10,408 nt of DNA from CAZGVW01 sp964529265 (GTDB taxonomy: Bacteria > Planctomycetota > Phycisphaerae > Phycisphaerales > UBA1924), in the NCBI GenBank assembly GCA_964529265.1, contig CAZGVW010000220.1, forward strand, positions 1 to 10,408. The letters run 5' to 3'. The position numbers and the translations under genes are program-made. The notes under the pieces were generated by a model that had not been told where the DNA came from, did no database searches, and saw only the letters and a list, made by a program, of their open reading frames with translations. Within the stretch, counting starts at the first letter, position 1. Every line of letters starts with the position of its first letter. This document shows, piece by piece, positions 1 through 6,435 of the stretch.

Positions 1-3
1 CAC

Positions 4-1221
4 TTGAAGGCGGCGACCGCGGCCAAACCAACGTTCGATGAACACTGCCGGCGATCCGTCCAGGGTCTCCGAGGCGCCCTCCTCGAGCTCTACCGCCTCG
101 TCGGCGCCGACCCCGCCCGCCCCCAGGACGTCTCCCGCCGCTACAACCTGAACAAGAACCTGACCTGGAAGGTCTCGCGCATCATGGCCTCGGACAACGA
201 GTTCGAGGCCGTCCCCGCCATCCCCGGCCTCGCCGGCATCGAAATCCTCCTCCAGGCCATGGCCGAGAGCGGAGCGCCCGAATCGGCCCTCTCGCGCGTG
301 CGCGAAGCCGCGGGCGAGTTCGATCGCATGATCGAACTCCACACCGGCGACCGCCACACGCTCGAACTCGTGCTGGATAGCGCCGGCGCCGGCAAACCGA
401 CGGAAATGAGCCGCAAACTCGCCTTCCGCGGCAACAGCGGCATCTGGGGCATTCAGGCCGGTGTGCGCGTCACCGCCCACTTCGCCGCGCTGAACAAGGA
501 CGACCCGAACCTCCTCGACCTCGCCATGGTCGGCGGCCTCACGTCCATCCGCCGCCTCCGCCCCGTCGAGCGCTGGCCCGTCTTCCAACTGCGCAAGTAC
601 GACGACGTCGGCGGCACGGTCACGCCCCGCGGGCGCATCGCCATCGAGCCGCGCCACGGCGACGCGCCCGGAGATCCCTGGCTCATGCGCTCCATCTGCG
701 AGGGCGCCGTGCCGGAGATCACGCTCTCGCACCGCGGCGATACCACGCTCTACGAAATCGGCGACGGGCCCATCGGCCGCACCGGCGAGTTCTCCTGCTT
801 CTTCGGCTTCGCCGACGTCGCGACCGTCCCGCGTCACCGCGACGCCAACAACTCGGTCGGCGAATGGGTCTCCTCGGTGTCCGTTCCCGCGGAAGGCATG
901 CAGTTCGACCTCTTCCTTCACGAAACGCTCACCGAAGCGATGAACCCGAGCGTCGAGATGTACGGCACGCTCGGCGGCTCGCTGGATGGCGTCGGTTCGA
1001 TGCGCCTCCCGCTGCCGGAGCAACTCAAGGACCTGGGCCTCGGATCGATGGTCGATACGCCGCTGATCCCGCGCTACGGCGAAGCGATCGGCGCCGTGTT
1101 CACGCGCCTCGGCTGGAGCCCGCAGGAGTTCCGCCGCCTCCGCCTCTTCGTCTCCCACCCGCCCATGTCCTCCCGCGTCCGCGTGCGCTACGACCTGCCC
1201 GCGCCGCCGCCGGAAGAATGA
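4..1221 (+). CDS. Hypothetical protein with N-terminal HTH-like segment (possibly 5'-partial)
   Basis: I do not recognise the family. The product is about 405 aa if the TTG at position 4 is used. The frame is open to the left edge (only one codon, CAC, precedes it), so the true start may lie outside the window. Residues about 28-62 (ELYRLVG...DVSRRYNLNKNLTWKVSRIM) resemble a helix-turn-helix, with DVSRRYNLN as the first helix and turn. Residues about 75-115 are helical. The rest is a soluble mixed alpha/beta domain without catalytic motifs I know. There is no signal peptide or membrane segment. Codon third positions are strongly G/C, as in the neighbours, which supports real coding. The next gene starts 177 bp downstream, so it is probably a separate unit or the end of one. 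A DNA-binding regulator is possible but is inference from one short segment. Confidence 0.85.
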   Translation: MKAATAAKPTFDEHCRRSVQGLRGALLELYRLVGADPARPQDVSRRYNLNKNLTWKVSRIMASDNEFEAVPAIPGLAGIEILLQAMAESGAPESALSRVREAAGEFDRMIELHTGDRHTLELVLDSAGAGKPTEMSRKLAFRGNSGIWGIQAGVRVTAHFAALNKDDPNLLDLAMVGGLTSIRRLRPVERWPVFQLRKYDDVGGTVTPRGRIAIEPRHGDAPGDPWLMRSICEGAVPEITLSHRGDTTLYEIGDGPIGRTGEFSCFFGFADVATVPRHRDANNSVGEWVSSVSVPAEGMQFDLFLHETLTEAMNPSVEMYGTLGGSLDGVGSMRLPLPEQLKDLGLGSMVDTPLIPRYGEAIGAVFTRLGWSPQEFRRLRLFVSHPPMSSRVRVRYDLPAPPPEE

Positions 1222-1384
1222 TCGAGACGGAGCCCATTGCCGGAATATCCCGGTCACCCGGCCCGCTTTCGTCCCGCGCCCGCCCCCCAGCCCAAGTTTG
1301 TCATGCCCCCCCGGCGCCCGTGCCGATGTGCCCTTGCGCAGAAGGCGCCGACACACGCCGGCGCGCCTCTGCTTCAATCTTATG

Positions 1385-1390
1385 AAAGGG
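1385..1390 (+). promoter_or_regulatory. Shine-Dalgarno site of the DUF5684-type gene
   Basis: AAAGGG lies 8 nt before the ATG at 1399. It decides this start over the in-frame upstream ATG at 1237, whose translation gives a Pro/Arg-rich extension without domain character. Confidence 0.55.
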
Positions 1391-1398
1391 CTCCGAGC

Positions 1399-1806
1399 AT
1401 GACATCACTGCCTCTCCTGCTCGCCACATCCGGAACGAACGGCGGGGGCATCGCCGCCGCCATCGGCGGCATGCTCTTCTTCTTCCTCTGGATCGCCCTC
1501 ATCCTCTTCTTCATCATCGGGATGTGGAAGGTCTTCTCCAAGGCCGGCCAGCCCGGCTGGGCCGCCATCATTCCCATTTTCAACGTCTACGTCCTCTGCA
1601 AGATCGGCGGCCGCCCAGGCTGGTGGCTCATCCTCTTCTTCATCCCCATCGTGAACCTCGTCATCTCGGCGATCGTCTCCATTGATGTCGCCAAGTCGTT
1701 CGGCCGCAGCGCTCTCTTCGGCATCGGCCTCTGGCTCCTCGGCTTCATCTTCTATCCCATCCTCGGCTTCGGCAGCGCCGAGTACGTCGGCCCGTCCGCG
1801 GCCTGA
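1399..1806 (+). CDS. DUF5684-type small integral membrane protein
   Basis: The product is 135 aa. After a short N-terminus it has about four hydrophobic segments: residues about 15-43, 51-66, 73-94 and 105-127. The pattern KAGQPGWAAIIPIFNVYVL, then KIGGRPGWW, then a helix ending IDVAKSFGRS, then a final helix with YPILGFG followed by SAEY, is the hallmark of the DUF5684 family (from memory). In other bacteria this family often sits near signal peptidase I or secretion genes, and its role is unknown. No such partner is visible here. The start is chosen from the AAAGGG site and from where domain-like sequence begins. The zinc-ribbon gene follows after 34 bp, so the two are probably cotranscribed. 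Family assignment is fairly sure; function is not known. Confidence 0.9.
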   Translation: MTSLPLLLATSGTNGGGIAAAIGGMLFFFLWIALILFFIIGMWKVFSKAGQPGWAAIIPIFNVYVLCKIGGRPGWWLILFFIPIVNLVISAIVSIDVAKSFGRSALFGIGLWLLGFIFYPILGFGSAEYVGPSAA

Positions 1807-1840
1807 TGCGCCGACCGAACCCCGCGCGCCGCCGCCGCCC

Positions 1841-2557
1841 ATGCGACGCCACCTTCCCGACCCCACGTTTTACATCGAGACGTGCGTGCGCTGCGGCTAC
1901 GACATGCGTCACGCCGCGGCGCCCCAGCCCTGTCCCGAGTGCGGCGCCCTCTTTGATCCTCAGGCCCTCATGCTTGCCGGCGTGCCCCGCCGCACGACCA
2001 CCGTTTCACCCCTCCGCCGCATGGCGTGGATCGGCGTCATCGGCGCCGGCATTGCGATCTTCCATCTGTGGTTTCTCTTCGTCGTCGTGATCGGGCTCAT
2101 CGGCACGGGGATCAGCGTCGTCGTTGTCATCGGCGCACTTGTCGTGCTGCTCATCACCGGCCCGCGCGATCGCGGCTCCGCCGAGCGCTTCGCCTTCACG
2201 CCCGATGGCGTCGTCCGCCTGCCGCTCGCGGCCCGCAAGGCGCATTCCGCCTACGCTGGCGACTTCGTCCCCTTCGCCCTCGCCGACACGGTCTACTTCG
2301 AGCGCCTCAGCCCCTTCTGGCGCCGCCTTCGCATCGGCCGCCGCGTCCTCCGCTCGCGCCGCCTCCGCCCCGTCGTCTTCGACGCCGGCGTCCGCTGCAC
2401 CGATGCGGACGCCGACCGCGTCCTCTTCACCATCACACGCCTCGTCGAAGCCGCGGCAGTTACCGCCGCGCCCACCATCGCCGCCGCATCCGCGCCTTCC
2501 CCAGCGCCCGGCGACGTGTCTCTTCACAATCCCGCCGACCGTCCCCCTCCGCGATAG
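1841..2557 (+). CDS. Zinc-ribbon double-pass membrane protein
   Basis: The product is 238 aa. Residues 15-34 hold a CxxC(x12)CxxC zinc ribbon (CVRCGYDMRH...CPECG; Cys15, Cys18, Cys31, Cys34), a form I associate with many Planctomycetota membrane proteins. Two transmembrane helices follow, at about 62-82 and 87-106. A soluble domain of about 130 residues comes next, with a Ser/Ala/Pro-rich tail from about 205. The tail after residue 108 resembles the cytoplasmic PH-like part of other planctomycete zinc-ribbon proteins, but I cannot name it. The ATG at 1841 is the only sensible start: the frame continues upstream, but there it only shadows the previous gene. There is no Shine-Dalgarno site, so translation may be coupled to the gene 34 bp upstream. 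Function is unknown. Confidence 0.85.
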   Translation: MRRHLPDPTFYIETCVRCGYDMRHAAAPQPCPECGALFDPQALMLAGVPRRTTTVSPLRRMAWIGVIGAGIAIFHLWFLFVVVIGLIGTGISVVVVIGALVVLLITGPRDRGSAERFAFTPDGVVRLPLAARKAHSAYAGDFVPFALADTVYFERLSPFWRRLRIGRRVLRSRRLRPVVFDAGVRCTDADADRVLFTITRLVEAAAVTAAPTIAAASAPSPAPGDVSLHNPADRPPPR

Positions 2558-2577
2558 CATCTTCCTCCCCGACACCC

Positions 2578-2587
2578 GGAGGAGGAA
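2578..2587 (+). promoter_or_regulatory. Strong Shine-Dalgarno site, partly inside a possible hairpin
   Basis: GGAGGAGGAA ends 7 nt before the ATG at 2595, the strongest such site in this part of the window. TTCCTCC at 2562-2568 is exactly complementary to GGAGGAA at 2581-2587. A 7-bp stem with a 12-nt loop could therefore cover most of the site and tune translation. The first GGAG stays in the loop, so masking would be incomplete. Confidence 0.6.
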
Positions 2588-2594
2588 ACCCGCC

Positions 2595-3152
2595 ATGCCC
2601 GTCACGCTCTCCGATCGCCCCGCGCGCATCGCCCTCGTCGAATGCTCCATCCAGATCGCCGCCAGCCGCAAGCGCTGCTTCCGCGCCTTCTTCCGCGACG
2701 TCGAGGACTGGTTCTACGAGAGCGAAGAGTCCCGCAAGACCCGCCCCGCCCGCATCGAACCCAAGCTCGGCGGCCGCTTCTTCATCGAATCCGACAACGG
2801 AGACCGCAACCTCCTCGCCAACGTCACGCTCATCAAGCGCAACCGCGAAATCCGCCTCCGCGGCGATTTCACCATCCCCCATGCCTTCATCGCCAACGTC
2901 ACCATCCGCTTCGAAGACGCTTCGCCCCCCGCCCCGCCCCCGGCCCCGCCCCCGCCCCCGGAAGGCAGCGCGCCATCCAGCGCACCTCGCGCCGAAGACG
3001 CCGACCACGAAGACCAACCCTCGCGCTCCACGCGCATCTCCATCACCCACCGCATGTCCGGCGAGTTCGACGACGACCTCCCCAAAGGCTTCCACGAAGG
3101 CTGGCTCGACGGCCTCAACAAACTCAAAGCCCTCGTCGAATCAAAAGACTGA
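2595..3152 (+). CDS. SRPBCC / AHSA1-like (START-fold) protein
   Basis: The product is 185 aa. Residues about 14-109 and 145-183 together look like the helix-grip SRPBCC fold of the AHSA1 (activator of Hsp90 ATPase homolog 1-like) family. They show an amphipathic start CSIQIAASRKRCFRAFF, the 'PKLGGRFF' turn at 57-63, strands NVTLI and REIRLRGDF, then RISITHRMSG and the C-terminal helix HEGWLDGLNKLKALVES. The C-terminal helix with GW near its start is typical of the family, whose bacterial members bind small hydrophobic ligands or remain uncharacterised. Residues about 110-145 are an acidic, Pro-rich insert between the last strands, encoded by a C-rich low-complexity stretch. The gene follows the zinc-ribbon gene by 37 bp and has its own strong ribosome site. 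Fold is fairly sure; ligand and role are unknown. Confidence 0.88.
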   Translation: MPVTLSDRPARIALVECSIQIAASRKRCFRAFFRDVEDWFYESEESRKTRPARIEPKLGGRFFIESDNGDRNLLANVTLIKRNREIRLRGDFTIPHAFIANVTIRFEDASPPAPPPAPPPPPEGSAPSSAPRAEDADHEDQPSRSTRISITHRMSGEFDDDLPKGFHEGWLDGLNKLKALVESKD

Positions 3153-3169
3153 ATCCCCCCCCGCGCCCC

Positions 3170-3245
3170 CGCATCAACGGGCCCGCAGCGCAAGCGAGGG
3201 ATTCCACCGCATCAACGAGCCCGAAGCGCAAGCGAGGGATTCCAC
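3170..3245 (+). repeat. Two tandem 38-bp copies of the AGCGCAAGCGAGGG repeat
   Basis: Copy 1 (3170-3207) and copy 2 (3208-3245) abut directly and differ at only two positions. Each starts CGCATCAACG and ends GCGAGGGATTCCAC. The core AGCGCAAGCGAGGG is one I remember from planctomycete intergenic regions. A third, inverted copy of 25 identical bases lies at 9735-9759. The repeat begins 17 bp after the stop of the SRPBCC gene. Apart from this and the palindrome at 3304, I see nothing in the gene-free gap 3153-3429. Confidence 0.9.
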
Positions 3246-3303
3246 GGGCGCCAGCATCGCCGCGCCCAGCCCCAATCCAGATGACTCGACCCAGCGCCGG
3301 TAG

Positions 3304-3323
3304 GGGCACGGCCCGCCGTGCCC
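3304..3323. repeat. REP-like palindrome / hairpin
   Basis: GGGCACGG (3304-3311) and CCGTGCCC (3316-3323) form a perfect 8-bp stem around a CCCG loop, preceded by GTAG. I recall GTAGGGGCACGG...CCGTGCCCC palindromes as dispersed repeats in several phyla. There is no T-tract, so an intrinsic terminator is unlikely, although the stem could protect or end the transcript from the SRPBCC gene. Confidence 0.65.
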
Positions 3324-3429
3324 GCGAACCGCCACTCGCGCCCGACCTCTCCCGACATCAATCGCGCACGCGTCCTCTGACCAGCAACGGCATGGCCGCC
3401 GCCACGACTAAAGTCCCAATCATCAACCC

Positions 3430-4077
3430 ATGCTTGACGACCTCGCATCCCAGATCTTCTCGAGTCTTCGCCGCATGGACGACGAAGCGACTTCCATGCA
3501 CAAATCACCGACAGGCCTGCTTGACTACGGCCGGCATGCCCGGCCCGAGCTTCGAAGGCCTCAGACAGAACCCGAGTGGACCAAGCGTCTCGCAGTGCTC
3601 TTGGCAGAATCAGGTCGGAGCGTTCGGGCTGAGGTTCGTTACCCGTCGCTCTCAGCCGGGCGACACAATCGGTGCGACCTCGTCATCGGCGGATGCGAGG
3701 GTCCATTGTGGCTCGAGCTCAAGGGCGCTTGGAAGACGTACTGGGCTCGGCGTCGTGGAGATTGGATCTACCGTTCCTACCTCCTTCACCCAATTGTCCC
3801 CGGTTTGGACGCGAAGTCTCACACCGCTGCGCTGGACGTGCGCAAGCTCGCCACCATCAAACCGAAGGATGGCTCGCACGTTGGATTGCTGCTTGTCGGC
3901 TTTGACAGCCAAGACGCGCCGATGGATCACGACGTAGCTGAACTGACGCGCCTTTCAAACCTGGCGGGCTTGACCTGGCGGTCATGGTCAAAGGAGTGGG
4001 ACGATCAAAGGCGACCCGGCGAGCGCGTTCGAGTATGGCTCTGGATACAGCCGACTCAAGAGGCGGATCGCAACTAG
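3430..4077 (+). CDS. Putative PD-(D/E)XK nuclease-like protein, probably acquired
   Basis: The product is 215 aa. Asp83 in RCDLVIGG followed by E96-L-K98 in LWLELKGAW gives the D...ExK pattern of the PD-(D/E)XK nuclease fold. Both lie at the ends of predicted beta strands, and an earlier helix carries Glu48 (TEPEWTKRLAVLL), as many members of the fold do. A later strand (HVGLLLVGFD, about 150-159) and helix are compatible with the core. I cannot assign a subfamily. There is no adjacent methylase, helicase or DNA-recognition gene, so restriction activity is not shown. Base composition and third-position G/C are visibly lower than in all neighbours, and the left flank is repeats, which suggests transfer. 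No Shine-Dalgarno site is seen at 3430, and the in-frame ATGs at 3475 and 3496 are alternative starts. The gene converges on the phosphatase gene with a 10-bp gap. Confidence 0.8.
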   Translation: MLDDLASQIFSSLRRMDDEATSMHKSPTGLLDYGRHARPELRRPQTEPEWTKRLAVLLAESGRSVRAEVRYPSLSAGRHNRCDLVIGGCEGPLWLELKGAWKTYWARRRGDWIYRSYLLHPIVPGLDAKSHTAALDVRKLATIKPKDGSHVGLLLVGFDSQDAPMDHDVAELTRLSNLAGLTWRSWSKEWDDQRRPGERVRVWLWIQPTQEADRN

Positions 4078-4087
4078 CCCGTGCGCG

Positions 4088-5425
4088 CTACCCACACCTC
4101 ATCACAATCAACGTCCTGTCATCCGTCGCCGCGGCGCCCTCCGAAAACTCCTCCACCGCCGCCCGCACGCGCTCGATGCACTCCCGCGCGCCCCCCCTCT
4201 TCGCCGCTCCCACCAGCGCCTCATCCAGCCGCCCCACGCCGAACAACTCCCGCGGCTTCCGCGCTTCCTTACCCGGTGCTTGCGGGGACCCTTCCGGGGG
4301 CGGGGGTTCCGGGGGCGCCATCGCCTCCGTGATCCCATCCGTATAGAGCGCCAGCACGTCCCCGCGCTCCAGGTCCACCGTCGCCTCGCCGTATTCCTGA
4401 TCCTCCATGATTCCCAGCGGCAGCGAGCCCGCTCCATCCAGGCTCAGCACGCGCCCGCCGCGCGCCACCCGCGGCGGGTTGTGCCCCGCCGCGGAATACG
4501 TCAGCCGCCGCGTCCGCGGGTTCAACACCGCGTAGAACGCCGTCACGAACGTCCCCGATCGTGTATACGACCGCGCCAGTTGCCGGTTCAGATACGTCAG
4601 CAGCGCCGCCGGCGGCGTGTGCGTCCCCGGCTGCGCGTGCGCGATCGCGTGCGTCACCGCCATCAGCACCGCCGCGGGCGTGCCGTGCCCCGAAACATCC
4701 GCGATGAACACCCCCCACTCCCCATCCGCCAGCGGGAAAAAATCGTAGTAGTCCCCGCCCGCCCGCGCGCTCGTCAGGTAATACGCCGCGATGTCGAACC
4801 CTTCGATCGCCGGCAACTCCTCCGGCAGCAGCGAGCGCTGAATCTCCCCCACCACCTGCAGTTCGCGATCCAGCGCCTCCAGCGCCTCATCCAGCTGGTT
4901 GCGCAGCACCAGCGTCTGCGTCCCGCGCCCGAACAACCCCGAGTGCCAGTGCATCATCGGAATCAGCGCGTGGTCCATCTCCTCCCCCGGCGGCGCCAGC
5001 CAGATCGCCATGTTCAGCGCTTCGCCGCCGTCATACGTCGGCAGCGCGATGAGCGATTGGTACCCCTCGAGATAGAACCACCCCGGGTCATCGCGCAAAA
5101 GCCGCGACGGCAGATCGTCAATCACCACCGGCTTGTTCGCGTACGCGATCTCGCCGAGCAGCCCGCCCGTCAGCCGCGGCAACCGCTCCCGCTCCTTCCA
5201 CGGGTTCGGGTGCTCCGTGAACCGCGAAGAGCGCGTGATCAGAAACTGCGGCGGCGCCACGTTCCGCCGCGACAGCGCCAGGTAATCCCGCGGCGGCAGC
5301 AACTCCCCGATCCCGTCCCAGTACACGCCGACGAGTTCTTCCGGATCCCGCACCCCCGAGATCGCCCTCATCGTCCGATCGATGACCTCCAACTCCTCCC
5401 GCCATGAGCGCCTGGGCTTTGACAT
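4088..5425 (-). CDS. PP2C-type (SpoIIE/RsbU-class) serine phosphatase with GAF-like sensor
   Basis: The product is 445 aa. Residues about 12-165 form a GAF-like sensory domain. About 166-200 is a helical linker ending in the family signature EIQRSLLPEELP. About 208-443 is a SpoIIE-type PP2C domain with all metal-binding motifs: AGGDYYDFF (Asp225), IADVSGHG (Asp243), AAGHNPP (312-318), SLPLGI, LALYTDGITEA (Asp363) and DDRTLIV (Asp436). Such enzymes use two Mg/Mn ions to dephosphorylate anti-sigma-factor antagonists (STAS proteins) and so switch stress or sigma regulons. No STAS or anti-sigma kinase gene is visible in this window, so its target is elsewhere. A Pro-rich stretch at about 371-390 interrupts the PP2C domain. 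The enzyme should be cytoplasmic, with no membrane segments. It is divergent from the ATP-grasp gene and has no Shine-Dalgarno site, but a TAGAAT box lies 6 nt before the ATG. Confidence 0.95.
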   Translation of the reverse strand: MSKPRRSWREELEVIDRTMRAISGVRDPEELVGVYWDGIGELLPPRDYLALSRRNVAPPQFLITRSSRFTEHPNPWKERERLPRLTGGLLGEIAYANKPVVIDDLPSRLLRDDPGWFYLEGYQSLIALPTYDGGEALNMAIWLAPPGEEMDHALIPMMHWHSGLFGRGTQTLVLRNQLDEALEALDRELQVVGEIQRSLLPEELPAIEGFDIAAYYLTSARAGGDYYDFFPLADGEWGVFIADVSGHGTPAAVLMAVTHAIAHAQPGTHTPPAALLTYLNRQLARSYTRSGTFVTAFYAVLNPRTRRLTYSAAGHNPPRVARGGRVLSLDGAGSLPLGIMEDQEYGEATVDLERGDVLALYTDGITEAMAPPEPPPPEGSPQAPGKEARKPRELFGVGRLDEALVGAAKRGGARECIERVRAAVEEFSEGAAATDDRTLIVMRCG

Positions 5426-5431
5426 GGCGTC

Positions 5432-5437
5432 ATTCTA
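5432..5437 (-). promoter_or_regulatory. Possible -10 box for leaderless transcription of the phosphatase gene
   Basis: TAGAAT on the minus strand matches five of six bases of TATAAT and lies 6 nt before the ATG. No ribosome site or clear -35 is present. Transcription would begin at or next to the start codon. Confidence 0.35.
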
Positions 5438-5485
5438 GAAGCCCCCGCCCGCACGATTCCCTCACTGCGTACCCCCCTCTTCCCA

Positions 5486-5511
5486 TATTCCGTATTCCGT
5501 ATTCCGTATTC
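5486..5511 (+). repeat. Heptanucleotide tandem repeat (TATTCCG, 3.7 copies)
   Basis: Three perfect TATTCCG units (5486-5492, 5493-5499, 5500-5506) are followed by a partial TATTC (5507-5511). The array sits in the 95-bp divergent gap and ends 9 nt before the ATG of the ATP-grasp gene. Read on the minus strand the unit is GGAATAC, a GGNNNAC heptamer like those near 9234 and 10122. Confidence 0.95.
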
Positions 5512-5512
5512 T
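5507..5512 (+). promoter_or_regulatory. Possible -10 box for leaderless transcription of the ATP-grasp gene
   Basis: TATTCT fits TANNNT and lies 8 nt before the ATG at 5521. It is formed by the last, partial heptamer plus the following T. No Shine-Dalgarno site or obvious -35 is present. Confidence 0.3.
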
Positions 5513-5520
5513 CTCCCCCC

Positions 5521-6387
5521 ATGCGCCTCGCACTCGCCACCTGCGCCACCCTCCCTGAGCCCGACCCCGACAATGCCCCCCTCCGCGCCGCGCTCGCCGC
5601 GAACGGTATCGACGCCGCGCACCTCGCCTGGGACGCCGCGGATTCCCCGAACTGGCGCGCCTTCGACGCCGTCCTCCTCCGCTCCACCTGGAACTACTAC
5701 GAAGACGCCCCCCGCTTCCTCCGCTGGTGCGAATCCGCGGCTTCCGCCACACGCCTCCTCAACCCCCTCCCCGCCGTCCGCTGGAACATCCACAAGCAGT
5801 ACCTCCTCGAACTCGAAGCCCGCGGCATTCCCATCGCTCCCACCGAACTCCTCCGCCGCGGCGAAGCACCCGATCTCACCGCCATCCTCCTCCGCCGCGG
5901 CTGGAGTGATGTCGTCATCAAGCCCGCCATCTCCGCGGCATCCTTCGAAACCCGCCGGTTCTCCAACACGCACGCCCCCGAAGCGCATGCTTTTCTCGCC
6001 GCGCATCTCGCCGAGCGCGACATGCTCGTGCAGCAGTTCCTCCCCGGCGTCGAGACCACCGGCGAGCGCGCCCTCATCTGGATCGATGGCGAACTCACGC
6101 ATGCCATCCGCAAGAACCCGCGCTTCGCCGGCGGCGTCGAGCAGGTCTCCCCCGAAGCCCTCGACCCCACCCCCGCCGAGCGCGACCTCGCCGCGCAGAC
6201 ACTCGCCGCCGCGCCCATCCCCGCCCGCGACCTGCTTTACGCCCGGATCGACGTCTTCCCCGGCCCGAAAGGCGAGCCCCTGCTTTCCGAACTTGAACTC
6301 ATCGAGCCCTCGCTCTACTTCCCGCAGCGCCCCGCGGCGCTCCAGCGCTTCGTCGCCGCCGTCACCCGCCGCGTCGGGCCCCGCTGA
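5521..6387 (+). CDS. ATP-grasp ligase, DcsG/RimK-like
   Basis: The product is 288 aa. It has the three-part layout of ATP-grasp enzymes: an N-terminal preATP-like domain (1-85, with LLRSTWNYYED at 53-62), a lid with HK at 91-92 and VIKP at 132-135 (nucleotide-contacting lysines), then QQFLPGVETTGERALIWIDGE (171-191) and the Mg-binding end RIDVF (242-246) and LSELELIEPSLYF (255-267; acidic ligands Glu257, Glu259, Glu262). The STWNYY and ELELIEPSLYF motifs resemble those of DcsG, the ligase-like enzyme of D-cycloserine synthesis, and its many uncharacterised relatives. Such enzymes join a carboxylate to an amine or thiol with ATP hydrolysis; the substrate here is unknown and no cycloserine genes are nearby. 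The ATG at 5521 is preferred because residues encoded upstream (from 5404) overlap the phosphatase gene and shadow it. The next gene starts 48 bp downstream. Confidence 0.9.
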   Translation: MRLALATCATLPEPDPDNAPLRAALAANGIDAAHLAWDAADSPNWRAFDAVLLRSTWNYYEDAPRFLRWCESAASATRLLNPLPAVRWNIHKQYLLELEARGIPIAPTELLRRGEAPDLTAILLRRGWSDVVIKPAISAASFETRRFSNTHAPEAHAFLAAHLAERDMLVQQFLPGVETTGERALIWIDGELTHAIRKNPRFAGGVEQVSPEALDPTPAERDLAAQTLAAAPIPARDLLYARIDVFPGPKGEPLLSELELIEPSLYFPQRPAALQRFVAAVTRRVGPR

Positions 6388-6422
6388 GCGGCCTCCGCCG
6401 CGCGCTTCACCGCGCGCCTCCG

Positions 6423-6428
6423 AAAGGA
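6423..6428 (+). promoter_or_regulatory. Shine-Dalgarno site of the membrane protein gene
   Basis: AAAGGA lies 7 nt before the ATG at 6436 and supports that start. Confidence 0.55.
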
Positions 6429-6435
6429 CGAATCC

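Noticed and set aside
1345..1364. GCGCCG/CGGCGC hairpin between the first two genes as a terminator
   Set aside because: The stem is only 6 bp with no T-tract after it, which chance readily gives in such GC-rich DNA.
2026..3937. Long plus-strand open frames at 2026-3303 and 2642-3937
   Set aside because: They are Arg/Pro/Ser-rich shadows of the zinc-ribbon, SRPBCC and nuclease-like genes in other frames.
4280..5407. 375-codon plus-strand frame over the phosphatase
   Set aside because: It is antisense to a gene with all PP2C motifs, and its Arg/Gln-rich translation is typical shadow.
3430..5425. Nuclease-like gene and phosphatase as a two-gene defence module
   Set aside because: They are convergent, differ in base composition and have no known functional link; proximity alone is not evidence.
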